Of a stretch of DNA of 64,000 nucleotides, positions 9,023 to 18,325 are shown in pieces (the first letter of the stretch is position 1; every line of letters starts with the position of its first letter). The stretch comes from Xanthomarina sp. F1114 (GTDB lineage Bacteria; Bacteroidota; Bacteroidia; Flavobacteriales; Flavobacteriaceae). The notes under the pieces are model-generated. The model was given only the letters and a program-made list of their open reading frames with translations, made no database searches and was not told the DNA's origin. A program made the translations under genes and the position numbers. The stretch lies in the NCBI RefSeq assembly GCF_026410255.1, contig NZ_JAPMLL010000007.1:122508-186507 (forward strand), written 5' to 3'.

Positions 9023-11044
9023 ATGAAATTAGATCACTTATATTCATTAAGACGAAATTTTACAGTTATAGGTCTTACAGGTCGTACAGGTTCTGGTTGC
9101 ACAACAATGGCTAATTTATTATCTGGATCGTACTCTAATCTAGAGAAGGAAGGTTTACGAAATTTTTCTGATGAGATGAGTTCAAATGGGCTTTTTATTA
9201 GAAAATATAATATTATAAAGAATTTTGTGTCTACAGATAGTAATTGGACACCATTTGATGTAATTAGTTATAAGAATGTGTTATTACTCTATTTGTTTAA
9301 TAGGTATGGAGGGAATTACTATAAGCTATACCGATTACTGAAGGATTTTTATAGAGAATCTAAAAAAGAGGATAATGAAGATGTTGTTTCTGATGTACAT
9401 CAAAAGATTCTAGAAATTCACGTTAAATATTCAACGCTTATAGCAGAAATTAAGTCAATTGAAAATTTAGGTAAAATAAAGAAAGAAGATGATTTAATCT
9501 TACTTAACAAAATTTTCTTTGGAAAGCCTTTTAAAAGTTTTAGTAATGAAATTTTTAAGGCTTTACAATCTGAAGGATATTACCGCAGAACAAATTTTCT
9601 ACACCATATTGCTTGTAATATTAGACAGTCGGGTGACCCTCGTATTCCAAATGGTAAGACAGTTGAAAATATTTATCAAATAGCCAACGTAATTAACCGT
9701 ATTGTTAAGGCTAGAAAGTTGGCAAATAAAGAAAGGCCAACTAGAATTGTAATTGATTCATTAAGGAACTCTTTAGAAATAATGTTTTTCAGGGAAAGAT
9801 ATTCAGCTTTCTATATGCTTGCTACAAAGGATGTAATGGATAATTCTAGAGATAGAATTTTAAAACGTTTACCTAAATCAATAAAAGATGTAAATAAAAG
9901 GGAGATACTAGCAGATAAATTATTGGAATTAGATGAAATAGAATACAAGACTGGTGATTTTGCGAAAGGTTTATTTTCATCACCTGATGTAGAAAATTGT
10001 ATTCAAAAAAGCGATTATCATATACTTAATCTAAAAGAATCAGACATACCTTCTTTTATTAAAAAATACGATCCACCATTTGAAGAATTAAATTTTTTGA
10101 CAAGAGAAGAACAGTTGTTAAAGCTTGTTGCTTTAATTTCTCAACCAGGACTTGTAACCCCTAGCTCAGTTGAAAGATCAATGCAAGTAGCTAATTCAGC
10201 AAAATTAAATTCTGGCTGTATTTCTAGAAATGTAGGGGCAGCCATTACTGATAATAATTTTTATGTTAAATCGATAGGTTGGAATGATGTTGCTAAAGGT
10301 CATACCCCTTGTAATTTAAGAGAAGTAAATGACATAATTAAACCGAGTAACCCTGCACAATTAGAAAAAAGTAAACACTACAGTCCTTTTGAAAAAGGAG
10401 AGGTGTCTTCAAAATCATCTTATAAATACAAGAATGAAAAGCCTAGTAAGTTTAATGAAGCTTTACAGGATTATTTTGAGACTGCTTATGAAAAAAATGG
10501 TTCTGATCTGAAAGGGAAAAATTGCGCTTTTTGTTTTAAAACTGTTCATAATCATTACGAAGGTGAAGCAAATCAGGTTCATACAAGGTCTCTACACGCA
10601 GAGGAAAATGCAATGCTTCAAATAACTAAGTTAGGAGGGCAAGGGGTTGAAAATGGTATATTGTTTACCACTGCTAGTCCTTGTGAATTATGTTCTAAAA
10701 AGGCTTATCAACTTGGTATAAAGAAAATATATTTTATAGACCCTTACCCTGGCATTTCAAATGATCAGATTCTAAAAGGAGGTCAGGAAGTAACTAAGCC
10801 AAAAATGATACCTTTTTCAGGAGCTATTGGTATAGCTTATCATAAATTGTATGACAGTTTTATGTCTTATAAAGATGAGGTTTCAATGACCTTAGAGATC
10901 AAATCCAATAATAAAATAGGTATTCAATTTAAACAGTTATTGAAGTCTCTAAGTGATAATGATGATGTTAGAGATTTACTAGAATCAAGAGATAAATTTT
11001 CAGATGACGATGTAAAAGAAATAATAAAAAAAGCACTGTCATAA
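9023..11044 (+). CDS. Antiphage dCTP deaminase (P-loop domain + cytidine deaminase domain)
   Basis: A 673-residue two-domain protein. The N-terminal domain begins with a P-loop, VIGLTGRTGSGCTT, at 15-28; the usual Walker lysine is a cysteine (C26). The C-terminal domain is a zinc-dependent deoxycytidylate deaminase with the catalytic H525-A-E527 (SLHAEENAM) and the second zinc motif P553-C-E-L-C557 (ASPCELC). This architecture matches the antiphage DCD/AvcD family, which deaminates deoxycytidine nucleotides during infection and starves phage replication. In Vibrio AvcD is held inactive by a small RNA, AvcI; here only 4 bases lie upstream, so such an RNA could not sit in its usual place. A further CAFC pair near 500 may bind metal. 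It is longer than the roughly 530-residue Vibrio protein. Confidence 0.85.
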   Translation: MKLDHLYSLRRNFTVIGLTGRTGSGCTTMANLLSGSYSNLEKEGLRNFSDEMSSNGLFIRKYNIIKNFVSTDSNWTPFDVISYKNVLLLYLFNRYGGNYYKLYRLLKDFYRESKKEDNEDVVSDVHQKILEIHVKYSTLIAEIKSIENLGKIKKEDDLILLNKIFFGKPFKSFSNEIFKALQSEGYYRRTNFLHHIACNIRQSGDPRIPNGKTVENIYQIANVINRIVKARKLANKERPTRIVIDSLRNSLEIMFFRERYSAFYMLATKDVMDNSRDRILKRLPKSIKDVNKREILADKLLELDEIEYKTGDFAKGLFSSPDVENCIQKSDYHILNLKESDIPSFIKKYDPPFEELNFLTREEQLLKLVALISQPGLVTPSSVERSMQVANSAKLNSGCISRNVGAAITDNNFYVKSIGWNDVAKGHTPCNLREVNDIIKPSNPAQLEKSKHYSPFEKGEVSSKSSYKYKNEKPSKFNEALQDYFETAYEKNGSDLKGKNCAFCFKTVHNHYEGEANQVHTRSLHAEENAMLQITKLGGQGVENGILFTTASPCELCSKKAYQLGIKKIYFIDPYPGISNDQILKGGQEVTKPKMIPFSGAIGIAYHKLYDSFMSYKDEVSMTLEIKSNNKIGIQFKQLLKSLSDNDDVRDLLESRDKFSDDDVKEIIKKALS

Positions 11045-11101
11045 TTTAAAATAATTAACCCTTAAATAATAGCCTTATGTAAATCAAAAAATCAACAGCT
11101 T

Positions 11102-13183
11102 ATGTCAGAACAACTTCATTTCAACATATTATCATTCGATTGGCCATCAAAAGCACCAATATTCTATTTTACACTTCAAGATGCAGAAGGATTACACAGA
11201 GTACATCGCTCAAAATTCTCTAAGCAACTACTAGAAGCATTGCCCGAATTAGAAGATACAGATATAGAATATGTATACACATCGTTTGATAAACCCATAG
11301 AAAATGCTGTAGCATTAGAGCTAGAAATGTATGATGAAGAGCTAAAGATTTACAAACAGGCATTAAGACACAGAATAAAAGCCTATTTCAAAGAAAAGGG
11401 CTTAGTAGTCCTTAGAAACTTTGTGCAAGACTTAGAAGTTTGGCTACCAGAAAAAGAGAATAACAATCCACATTATCGTAGATATTACAAATTTTCATTA
11501 AAAATTCAATTTGCTACAGTTTCTAAAAATCCTGAGCTAGTCGTGGCGTATGATGGTATTTCCAAAGTAATGAAAAAGTCCATCGCAGATATTGAAGATA
11601 CAACACTAATCAAAAAAACAATCTACAATCAAGGCGCATTCAATTACCAAAAAATGCAGCATCCAGATAAAGAAGATTTTTTTAATGAAATAGATTTCGA
11701 AGAAGCTTTTCCATTACTAAACAGAGACTTAGCAAGAGCCTATAATATAGAGGTTCCATTACCAGATAGAGAGAACCGTTATAAAAAATATCTCGAAATG
11801 ATAAATGCGTTTGCTAAGGGTTATCTGTTAACAGAAGAGTTTAAAAATATCATACCTATTTATGGTAATACTTTTATAAAAGTGCCAAAGAATAGAGTAA
11901 ATCATATAGATGCGATAAAAGGAACTTTAGAATATGGTTTTAAGAAGACAGGGCGTATTCCAAAAATGGAATTAGGTAAGTTTAAACCGTATAGAAGACC
12001 AAAGCACCCAAACATTAAGTTCTTTTTCATACATCACAAAAATCATCAGCCAGAAATAAGAACATTATACGAGTTTTTAACAGAAGGCACAGGTGAAGGA
12101 ACATATTTTAAAGGTTTAGAAAAATATATAAATGTCAAGGCATCACTTGCACCTAATCATTTTATAGAATTTGAAGATGAAAGTGATCCTCTACCAAAAA
12201 TAGAAGAACGATTAGCAGAATTAGATTTCGACCACGAGAATGTAAAATATGCAGCTTTCTATATCAGTCCGTTTGATAAGTTTACACCAAACCCAGAAGA
12301 TAGATTAGTCTATGCAAGGGTAAAAGAATTAATGTTAAAAGAAGGTATTGTAACCCAGGCTATCGATTATCAAAAAATGAAAAAGGATATCAAAAAGCCT
12401 AAAAACTTTCAATATACACTTAACAATATAGCGTTGGCAATACACGCCAAATTAGGTGGTGTTCCTTGGAAATTAGCAGAAACAGAAAAAAAGGAATTGG
12501 TAATTGGTGTAGGAGCATATACCTATCAAGATGAAAACAAACGATATATAGCAAGCGCATTTAGCTTTCAAAACAATGGTATTTTTAGAGATTTCGAATA
12601 CTTCTCAGAAAATAATAGTGATGATTTGGCAGGAAGTATTACCAAAAAAATAAGAAAGTTTACATCACAATATGAGGCTGATAAGGTAGTGATTCATTTC
12701 TTTAAAGATATGAGCAGAAAAGAGATTGCGCCAATCAAAGAAGGGATGCGAAAATTAGACCTTAACGTGCCTTTATACATATTAAACATCAATAAAACAG
12801 ATGCACAAGATCTAATTGCTTACGATTTAGGATGGCATAACCTAATGCCTAAAAGCGGAACATTCATAAGAATAGGATATAATAAATTCTTATTATTCAA
12901 TAACGCACGTTACAATAACGATAATAAATACCCAATAGCAGAAGGGTTTCCGTTTCCTATAAAAATAGGTATTACAAGTCCTGATGAAGATGCATTTGAA
13001 GATTTAGAAATTATAGAAGAATTATTAACCCAAGTCTATCAATTTAGCAGGTTATACTGGAAGTCACTACGTCAACAAAACGTACCAGTAACGATAAAAT
13101 ATCCTGAAATGGTAGCACAATTAGCACCAAAATTTAAAGCACCTATACCAAAGGATGCCAAAGACAAACTTTGGTTTTTATAA
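11102..13183 (+). CDS. Prokaryotic Argonaute (long type, probably nuclease-inactive)
   Basis: A 693-residue protein ending in a MID-PIWI module. The PIWI domain is recognised from NNIALAIHAKLGGVPWKLAE (about 440-460), the strand ELVIGVGAYTY, the segment VVIHFFKDMS, INKTDAQD and the C-terminal YWKSLRQQNVPVTIKYPEM that closes Argonautes. In slicer Argonautes the first catalytic Asp follows the VIG-hydrophobic strand; here that place is G471 (VIGVGA). The RDG-type second Asp site reads HFFK. The DEDX tetrad therefore looks lost, and the protein should bind guide and target without cutting. The stop codon overlaps the next start (TAATG), so an SF1 helicase is made in coupled fashion. Such a partner could supply the effector activity; this is inference. 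Confidence 0.85.
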   Translation: MSEQLHFNILSFDWPSKAPIFYFTLQDAEGLHRVHRSKFSKQLLEALPELEDTDIEYVYTSFDKPIENAVALELEMYDEELKIYKQALRHRIKAYFKEKGLVVLRNFVQDLEVWLPEKENNNPHYRRYYKFSLKIQFATVSKNPELVVAYDGISKVMKKSIADIEDTTLIKKTIYNQGAFNYQKMQHPDKEDFFNEIDFEEAFPLLNRDLARAYNIEVPLPDRENRYKKYLEMINAFAKGYLLTEEFKNIIPIYGNTFIKVPKNRVNHIDAIKGTLEYGFKKTGRIPKMELGKFKPYRRPKHPNIKFFFIHHKNHQPEIRTLYEFLTEGTGEGTYFKGLEKYINVKASLAPNHFIEFEDESDPLPKIEERLAELDFDHENVKYAAFYISPFDKFTPNPEDRLVYARVKELMLKEGIVTQAIDYQKMKKDIKKPKNFQYTLNNIALAIHAKLGGVPWKLAETEKKELVIGVGAYTYQDENKRYIASAFSFQNNGIFRDFEYFSENNSDDLAGSITKKIRKFTSQYEADKVVIHFFKDMSRKEIAPIKEGMRKLDLNVPLYILNINKTDAQDLIAYDLGWHNLMPKSGTFIRIGYNKFLLFNNARYNNDNKYPIAEGFPFPIKIGITSPDEDAFEDLEIIEELLTQVYQFSRLYWKSLRQQNVPVTIKYPEMVAQLAPKFKAPIPKDAKDKLWFL

Positions 13184-14916
13184 TGAAGTGGACTAAAGAA
13201 CAACAAGCCATAATTGAGGCTAAAGGAAATTTAAGAGTAAACGCAATTGCAGGTTCTGGTAAAACATCAACCTTAATTGAATATGCAGCTAATCAACCTA
13301 AAAATAAGAGATTATTATACTTAGCTTTTAATAGCTCAGTACAATCAGAAGCCTACCATAAATTTAAAGAAAAAGGCATTCATAATGTGTTTTCAAAAAC
13401 AGCACATTCTTTGGCCAAAAGAGAAATTATAGATAGAGGTAATTATGAGCTTCAAGGAGATGGATATAAACCGCATCAAATTGCAGATATATTAAACCTT
13501 AAAGGAAAGGCTAAGGATTACTATGTGTATATTTTATGTACACACGTTAGAAACTTTATTGCATATTTCTGTAACAGTACAGCAGCTTCATTCGAAGAAT
13601 TAGACTATGCAGAATCAGTAAATGAACCTACAGCTTTAGCGTTCGCAATAGCTAACGAAAAGTTCATTTTAAAATACACTAAGCAGTTTTTTAATTTAAT
13701 GGATATAGGTAAAATTCCTGTAACACACGATTATTATCTAAAGAAATTTCAATTAACAAACCCTATTCTAGAGTTTGATTACATCTTATTTGATGAAGGA
13801 CAAGACGCATCACCAGCAATGCTAGATATTTTCTTAAAACAAGATTGTATTAAGGTAATTGTAGGCGATACGCATCAACAAATTTACTCTTGGAGATATG
13901 CAGTAAACTCTTTAGAACAAGTCGATTTTCAAACATTACATTTATCAAATAGCTTTAGGTTTAATAAAGAAGTTGCAACACTTTCTAAACACTTGTTAGC
14001 TTACAAAAAAGTATTAGACGTTCCAAACGATTGTAAAATTGTAGGTAGAGGTAAATCAAAGGCAAACAAGATAAAAGCAGTTATAGCACGTACCAATGTA
14101 CAGTTACTTTCAGAAGCATTCTTTTATGTAATTGAAGCACAAGTAGCAAAAAGAATCTACTTTGAAGGTGGTTTTAAGTCATATACGTTTGCAGGTTCAG
14201 GCGCTTCTTTATGGGATGTTTACAATTTATATGAAGGTAATCATAAGTACATCAAAGATAAGATGATACGAAGTATGAATAGTATTAATGAACTGCAATC
14301 ATACATCAAACAAACAGGAGATTTAGAATTAAATCTAATTGTTGAAATTATTTTACAATACAAATCAAGCTTCCCAAATATCCTCAAAACTTTAGGAGAC
14401 CGATGTGTACCTCAAAATGAAAGAGAATCAGCAGACCTAATATTTACAACAGCTCACAGAAGTAAAGGAATGGAGTATGACGTGGTAAAAGTATGTAATG
14501 ACTTTATAGATTGGGAAGAAATAAACAAACAATTAAATGGTCCCGAAGCACCATCTTTAGATCAAAAGGCAATTAATGAAGAAATTAATCTATTGTATGT
14601 AAGTGCAACACGTACTAAAAACATTTTATACATACCATCCCAACACATCCCAAAACCTATAGAAGCTTTTAAAACTATAAAACCTCAATATTTATTTGAT
14701 AGAGACATATTCGATATAGAACGAAATAGACAAACAGTTACCGTTACTTACATAACAGAACCAGATTTTTCTAATCCGTGGACACCAGAAGACGAAAATA
14801 AATTAATTGAAATGGTAAATGACGGATATACTGTTTTAGAAATTGCAGCTCAATTAGAGCGCACTAAAAAAGCAGTAGCATTAAGAATGCATAAATTAAA
14901 CGTTCAGTTCGATTAA
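13183..14916 (+). CDS. UvrD/Rep-like (FBH1-type) SF1 DNA helicase with C-terminal HTH/SANT-like domain
   Basis: A 577-residue superfamily 1A helicase. Motifs in order: Q-like WTKEQQAII; Walker A NAIAGSGKTST at 20-30; Walker B DEGQD at 204-208; motif III VGDTHQQIYSWR; motif IV SFRF; motif V TAHRSKGMEYD; motif VI LLYVSATRTK. The tail has WTPEDENKLIEMVNDGYTV and a helix-turn-helix-like end, resembling a SANT/Myb or sigma-like DNA-binding fold not usual in UvrD. The ATG at 13183 is preferred over a TTG 12 bases earlier because it overlaps the Argonaute stop by one base (TAATG), a typical coupling junction. It probably unwinds DNA for, or on command of, the Argonaute. Confidence 0.9.
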   Translation: MKWTKEQQAIIEAKGNLRVNAIAGSGKTSTLIEYAANQPKNKRLLYLAFNSSVQSEAYHKFKEKGIHNVFSKTAHSLAKREIIDRGNYELQGDGYKPHQIADILNLKGKAKDYYVYILCTHVRNFIAYFCNSTAASFEELDYAESVNEPTALAFAIANEKFILKYTKQFFNLMDIGKIPVTHDYYLKKFQLTNPILEFDYILFDEGQDASPAMLDIFLKQDCIKVIVGDTHQQIYSWRYAVNSLEQVDFQTLHLSNSFRFNKEVATLSKHLLAYKKVLDVPNDCKIVGRGKSKANKIKAVIARTNVQLLSEAFFYVIEAQVAKRIYFEGGFKSYTFAGSGASLWDVYNLYEGNHKYIKDKMIRSMNSINELQSYIKQTGDLELNLIVEIILQYKSSFPNILKTLGDRCVPQNERESADLIFTTAHRSKGMEYDVVKVCNDFIDWEEINKQLNGPEAPSLDQKAINEEINLLYVSATRTKNILYIPSQHIPKPIEAFKTIKPQYLFDRDIFDIERNRQTVTVTYITEPDFSNPWTPEDENKLIEMVNDGYTVLEIAAQLERTKKAVALRMHKLNVQFD

Positions 14917-14921
14917 TCGTT

Positions 14922-16055
14922 ATGGATAACAAAACCATTACAAGAAAAGAGTTATATGATTTGGTTTGGAGCAAGCCAATAACCCACATAGTAAAAGACT
15001 ATGGATTTTCAGATAATGGGTTTCGTAAAATTTGTAAAAAGCACAATATACCATTACCTAAAGCAGGGTATTGGATGAAATTAAAATTCAATAAAAAAGT
15101 AGAAAAGGTAAAACTTCCTAAACAAAATGATAACCCAAAAATCAGTCTAGAAAAAACCAACAACATACTTTATAAAGGAAAGCATCCAAATACAGAATTA
15201 GCATTAAGGAAAAAGGAAATTGAGGAATCAAAGGAATTAAAGATAGCTGTACCTGCTAAATTAGCTAAACCTCATAAATACATCACAGCAACAAAAGAGT
15301 ATCACGAAAAACTCAAAGTTAGGAATAGAAATAGAGATTGGAGCACGCATTTAGACAGCTCTAATGTAATAAGTATAAATGTATCAGATAAATTATTACC
15401 GAGAGCCTTACGCTTTATGGATACATTTATCAAGATTATAGAAAAAAGAGGATATAGAATAACTACAGAGAATAGAACAACAATATTAATAAAGGAACAA
15501 TCGTATAACATTAGATTAACTGAAAAAAATAAAAGAGTTAAACGAGAAACTAAATACAGTTGGGATGAATACGATCTTGTACCTACAGGAAACTTATCTT
15601 TAAAATTAGATGATTCCTACCCAATTAAAGAATGGTCAGATAGTCAAACAAAACCTTTAGAAGATAAACTAGTTGATATTTTAGCGTGGATAGAACTAAG
15701 AGCAAAACGAGATAGAGAGCGTCAAATTGAAAATGAAAGAATAAGACAGCATCAAGAGAAAATTCGCATTAAACAACAAGAAGTTCAAAAGCTAAAAGAT
15801 AATGAAATCGCAAATTTTGAAGCCCTATTTCAATCAGCTACAAGATGGCATAAATCACAATACATTAGAAATTACATTAAAGAATTTGAAGATTATGCAA
15901 TCAAATCAAACAGTTTAAATGAAGAAAAACAACAATGGATAGAGTGGGCTAAAGAAAAAGCAGATTGGTATGATCCATTTATTGAAAAAGAAGTAAAACT
16001 CTTAGAAGACATTGATAGAGACACTTTAAAACCAAAAAGAAAATCATATTGGTAA
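14922..16055 (+). CDS. Conserved protein of unknown function, third gene of the Argonaute cassette
   Basis: A 377-residue basic protein that starts 5 bases after the helicase. The N-terminus (TRKELYDLVWSKPITHIVKDYGFSDNGFRKICKKHNIPLPKAGYW in sense, residues 7-51) is a widespread conserved block that looks like a helix-turn-helix ending in a GYW turn; I know it from many uncharacterised proteins but no function. Residues about 280-315 form a charged coiled coil rich in R, E, Q and K. The rest is unassigned. Spacing suggests co-expression with the Argonaute and helicase. A DNA-binding adaptor would fit the N-terminal fold, but that is a guess. Confidence 0.7.
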   Translation: MDNKTITRKELYDLVWSKPITHIVKDYGFSDNGFRKICKKHNIPLPKAGYWMKLKFNKKVEKVKLPKQNDNPKISLEKTNNILYKGKHPNTELALRKKEIEESKELKIAVPAKLAKPHKYITATKEYHEKLKVRNRNRDWSTHLDSSNVISINVSDKLLPRALRFMDTFIKIIEKRGYRITTENRTTILIKEQSYNIRLTEKNKRVKRETKYSWDEYDLVPTGNLSLKLDDSYPIKEWSDSQTKPLEDKLVDILAWIELRAKRDRERQIENERIRQHQEKIRIKQQEVQKLKDNEIANFEALFQSATRWHKSQYIRNYIKEFEDYAIKSNSLNEEKQQWIEWAKEKADWYDPFIEKEVKLLEDIDRDTLKPKRKSYW

Positions 16056-16360
16056 AATAAAGAACTATCAAAGTCCACACCTTCGGCACATACTCATTCA
16101 TTTATTCCGCAAGCTACACGCATTCAATCGCAAGAGCCTACGGTTCCGCTCAGCATAAGCAACAATTTTAATATATGAAAACAATAAATTAAAAGTCATA
16201 TCAAAATTATTGCCTATGCTTTTTGCCAACGCTCAATATCGTTACTCTAAACAAACCTCAGAACTAAAATTAAACATTAAGGAAGGCAGGTAATAAGGTG
16301 TTCGTCAGCTGTTCCATTTTGTTTCATAAAGCATATCTGCAAGCTATTTGGTGCTAATAA

Positions 16361-16388
16361 TGTCATTTCGAGCGCAGTTGAGAAATCT
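16361..16388. repeat. Flavobacterial interspersed repeat fragment (TGTCATTTCGAG type)
   Basis: The segment begins TGTCATTTCGAG and ends GAGAAATCT. It is the common Bacteroidetes intergenic repeat family that reads GTCATT(T/G/C)(C/T)GAG...GAAATCTC. Two related fragments occur inside the cusA coding sequence at 27339-27368 and 28315-28353. Family identity is from memory of such genomes. Confidence 0.55.
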
Positions 16389-16523
16389 AATATTAAAAGG
16401 TGCATTTTTGATTAAATGGCTTGCATATACCATACATAGCACTACTGCGGTGACACATCCTCGTTAGCACTATGTATTTGCTTTATTTCACACACTACAC
16501 AACTTCCTCACCCGCAACTACTT

Positions 16524-16585
16524 TTGTACCCTAAAACCCAAATAGGTATGCGCTTGAGGCGCATATAAAATTAATTAGGGTACAA
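16524..16585. repeat. Two-tier perfect stem-loop
   Basis: The outer arms TTGTACCCTAA (16524-16534) and TTAGGGTACAA (16575-16585) form a perfect 11-bp stem. Inside it, TATGCGC (16547-16553) and GCGCATA (16559-16565) form a perfect 7-bp hairpin with a 5-base loop. No T-tract follows, so it does not look like a plain terminator. It could be part of a structured RNA or a recombination site. Confidence 0.55.
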
Positions 16586-17195
16586 CCGTTGCTTCACAAT
16601 TTGGCTCGCCTGCGGATCGCTGCGGGCTAATCAGTGTGTCACAATTTTTGAAAGCAGCCATTTTGCAAATAAAATAACCGCTTCAAGTAAAATGATGATA
16701 TTGATTAGTTTTAAAGCATATATAAATGTTGATTAAATGGTCTTTAAATCCTAAAGCGGATTATTATATTTTGCAAACGCACAGCAAGAGTAACGCATTC
16801 AATCAACTATTTCATCCAACGCATCAACCATTTTTAAATTGGCAATTGTTTAAAAAATGAAATTAAATATTCTCAATTTCCTGAATATCCTCAAGACCCT
16901 TAAAACCTATTTCTATTTAAAGAAATAACACAATTGCTAAAATTTAAAAACGGTAACCTACCTTCAATAGTCTCAATCAATTGTCACACTTGCTTTCCAT
17001 CGCTACATCCAAGCTAAAGCCAACGGCATCAAAAAATTGCGCCACACTTGCGTTTTCAACGTAGGCGTGGTAGCCCTATCGGGCTATGTTCCCACACCAC
17101 CCTTGCTCAACTCGCTGGCGGCTCGCTATTATGGCTACCGCCATACGCTACGCGATTACCTGCTTAAAAAAGCATATATTTAAAAAAAATATTCA

Positions 17196-18194
17196 ATGAG
17201 TTCAATACACTATTTTCAAAGGTATTCACAACGGGAAAATGTAGCAACTAATAACACTCTTTTGTTGTTGTCAAGATTATATCAACATTCAACATATAAA
17301 TTTCATGCATTTTTAACAGATTTAACAGAAGATTCAATTGATGATACAAGTATAAGTTTTAATCAACAAGAAAAAAATAAGGATTCAATACCAGATGGTA
17401 GCATTTATCAACCAAGTTTCAAAGTTGAAATCGAAACTAAACTTCATAAGGGGTTTAATTCAAAACAGTTAATAAATCATCTTAATTCGTTTAACGATGA
17501 GGATTACAAAGTTTTACTTTCATTAAGTCCAGAAATACCCTCTAATTTGATTAAAGAAAAAGTTATAGAAGCTATAATAACAAGTGGAATAAATGTACGA
17601 TTTGTATCTACAACTTTTGAAACCCTAATTTCTAAATTTAGAAAAGTCCTCCAAGATTATGATTTTGAATTAAATGAAATAATTGATGATTTTGAATCCT
17701 ATTGTTGGTCATCAGGACTGATATCTACAAGTAAGAGTAGAATGAGAGCCGTCACTTGTGGATGGACATTAGAAGAAAATTTTAATTATGATTTATATTA
17801 TGCCAAAAAAGAAAAGGGATTTTCTGAACATAGCTACATAGGAATTTATGCCAATAAGAGTATAAGGGGTATTGGTAAAATATCAAATATTGTACTGGCT
17901 GATATGGATTCATCAGGAGAACTTATTATTAAAGAGAAAACTAAACCGCTTTCAGAAACAGAGATTAATAATATAAAAAACGTTATTCCAGCTGCTTTGA
18001 AAAACAACGGATGGGATTTAAGCAAAAATCATAGATTTTTTTGTGTCGAAAAATTCTATGAAACTGATTTTAAGAAAGAAACAAACTACCCACTACAAGG
18101 AACAAAGTTTTTTAATTTGAAAACAGTTTTGTCTCTTAAAAAACTACCTGATGTCCCTACAATAGCTGAGTTGTTAAAGAGTAAAACCTGGTAA
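17196..18194 (+). CDS. Uncharacterised protein, possible PD-(D/E)xK nuclease
   Basis: I do not recognise a named family with certainty. The 332-residue protein opens with FQRYSQRENVATNNTLLLLSRLY, a block I associate with uncharacterised proteins of defence loci. Residues about 64-84 read SIPDGSI, then a spacer and FKVEIETKL: an Asp followed by E-x-K on a predicted strand, which is the PD-(D/E)xK nuclease arrangement, followed by a helix around NSKQLINHL. The remainder shows no motif. It lies 131 bases before a glycosylase-like gene on the same strand, and the two may form a cassette. Nuclease activity is a motif-based inference. Confidence 0.55.
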   Translation: MSSIHYFQRYSQRENVATNNTLLLLSRLYQHSTYKFHAFLTDLTEDSIDDTSISFNQQEKNKDSIPDGSIYQPSFKVEIETKLHKGFNSKQLINHLNSFNDEDYKVLLSLSPEIPSNLIKEKVIEAIITSGINVRFVSTTFETLISKFRKVLQDYDFELNEIIDDFESYCWSSGLISTSKSRMRAVTCGWTLEENFNYDLYYAKKEKGFSEHSYIGIYANKSIRGIGKISNIVLADMDSSGELIIKEKTKPLSETEINNIKNVIPAALKNNGWDLSKNHRFFCVEKFYETDFKKETNYPLQGTKFFNLKTVLSLKKLPDVPTIAELLKSKTW

Positions 18195-18325
18195 GAAAGG
18201 GTTTCATATAAAATTAAATTGACTATTCCTATACATTATTTAAAAAGTTGGTTTTAATACAAGTCAAGTTTTTTCTTAAAAAACTTCGTTATATATTTAA
18301 ATTAATCACCTTATAACAAGAGTTT

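Larger units (their letters stand above)
16056..17195. other. 1.1-kb non-coding, GC-richer, hairpin-rich segment inside the defence island
   Basis: No convincing coding frame is present on either strand. Compared with the flanking genes it has stretches rich in G and C, for example 16580-16640 and 17020-17160. It contains a two-tier hairpin (16524-16585), a flavobacterial-type repeat (16361-16388), a TAGCCC/GGGCTA stem (17070-17085) and a TGGCGG/CCGCCA pair near 17112-17138. It separates the Argonaute cassette from the nuclease/glycosylase pair and may be recombination scar DNA or encode structured RNA. Confidence 0.5.

Noticed and set aside
13171..13182. TTG start 12 bases before the helicase ATG
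   Set aside because: The ATG at 13183 overlaps the Argonaute stop (TAATG), the usual coupling arrangement, and aligns with the normal helicase N-terminus.
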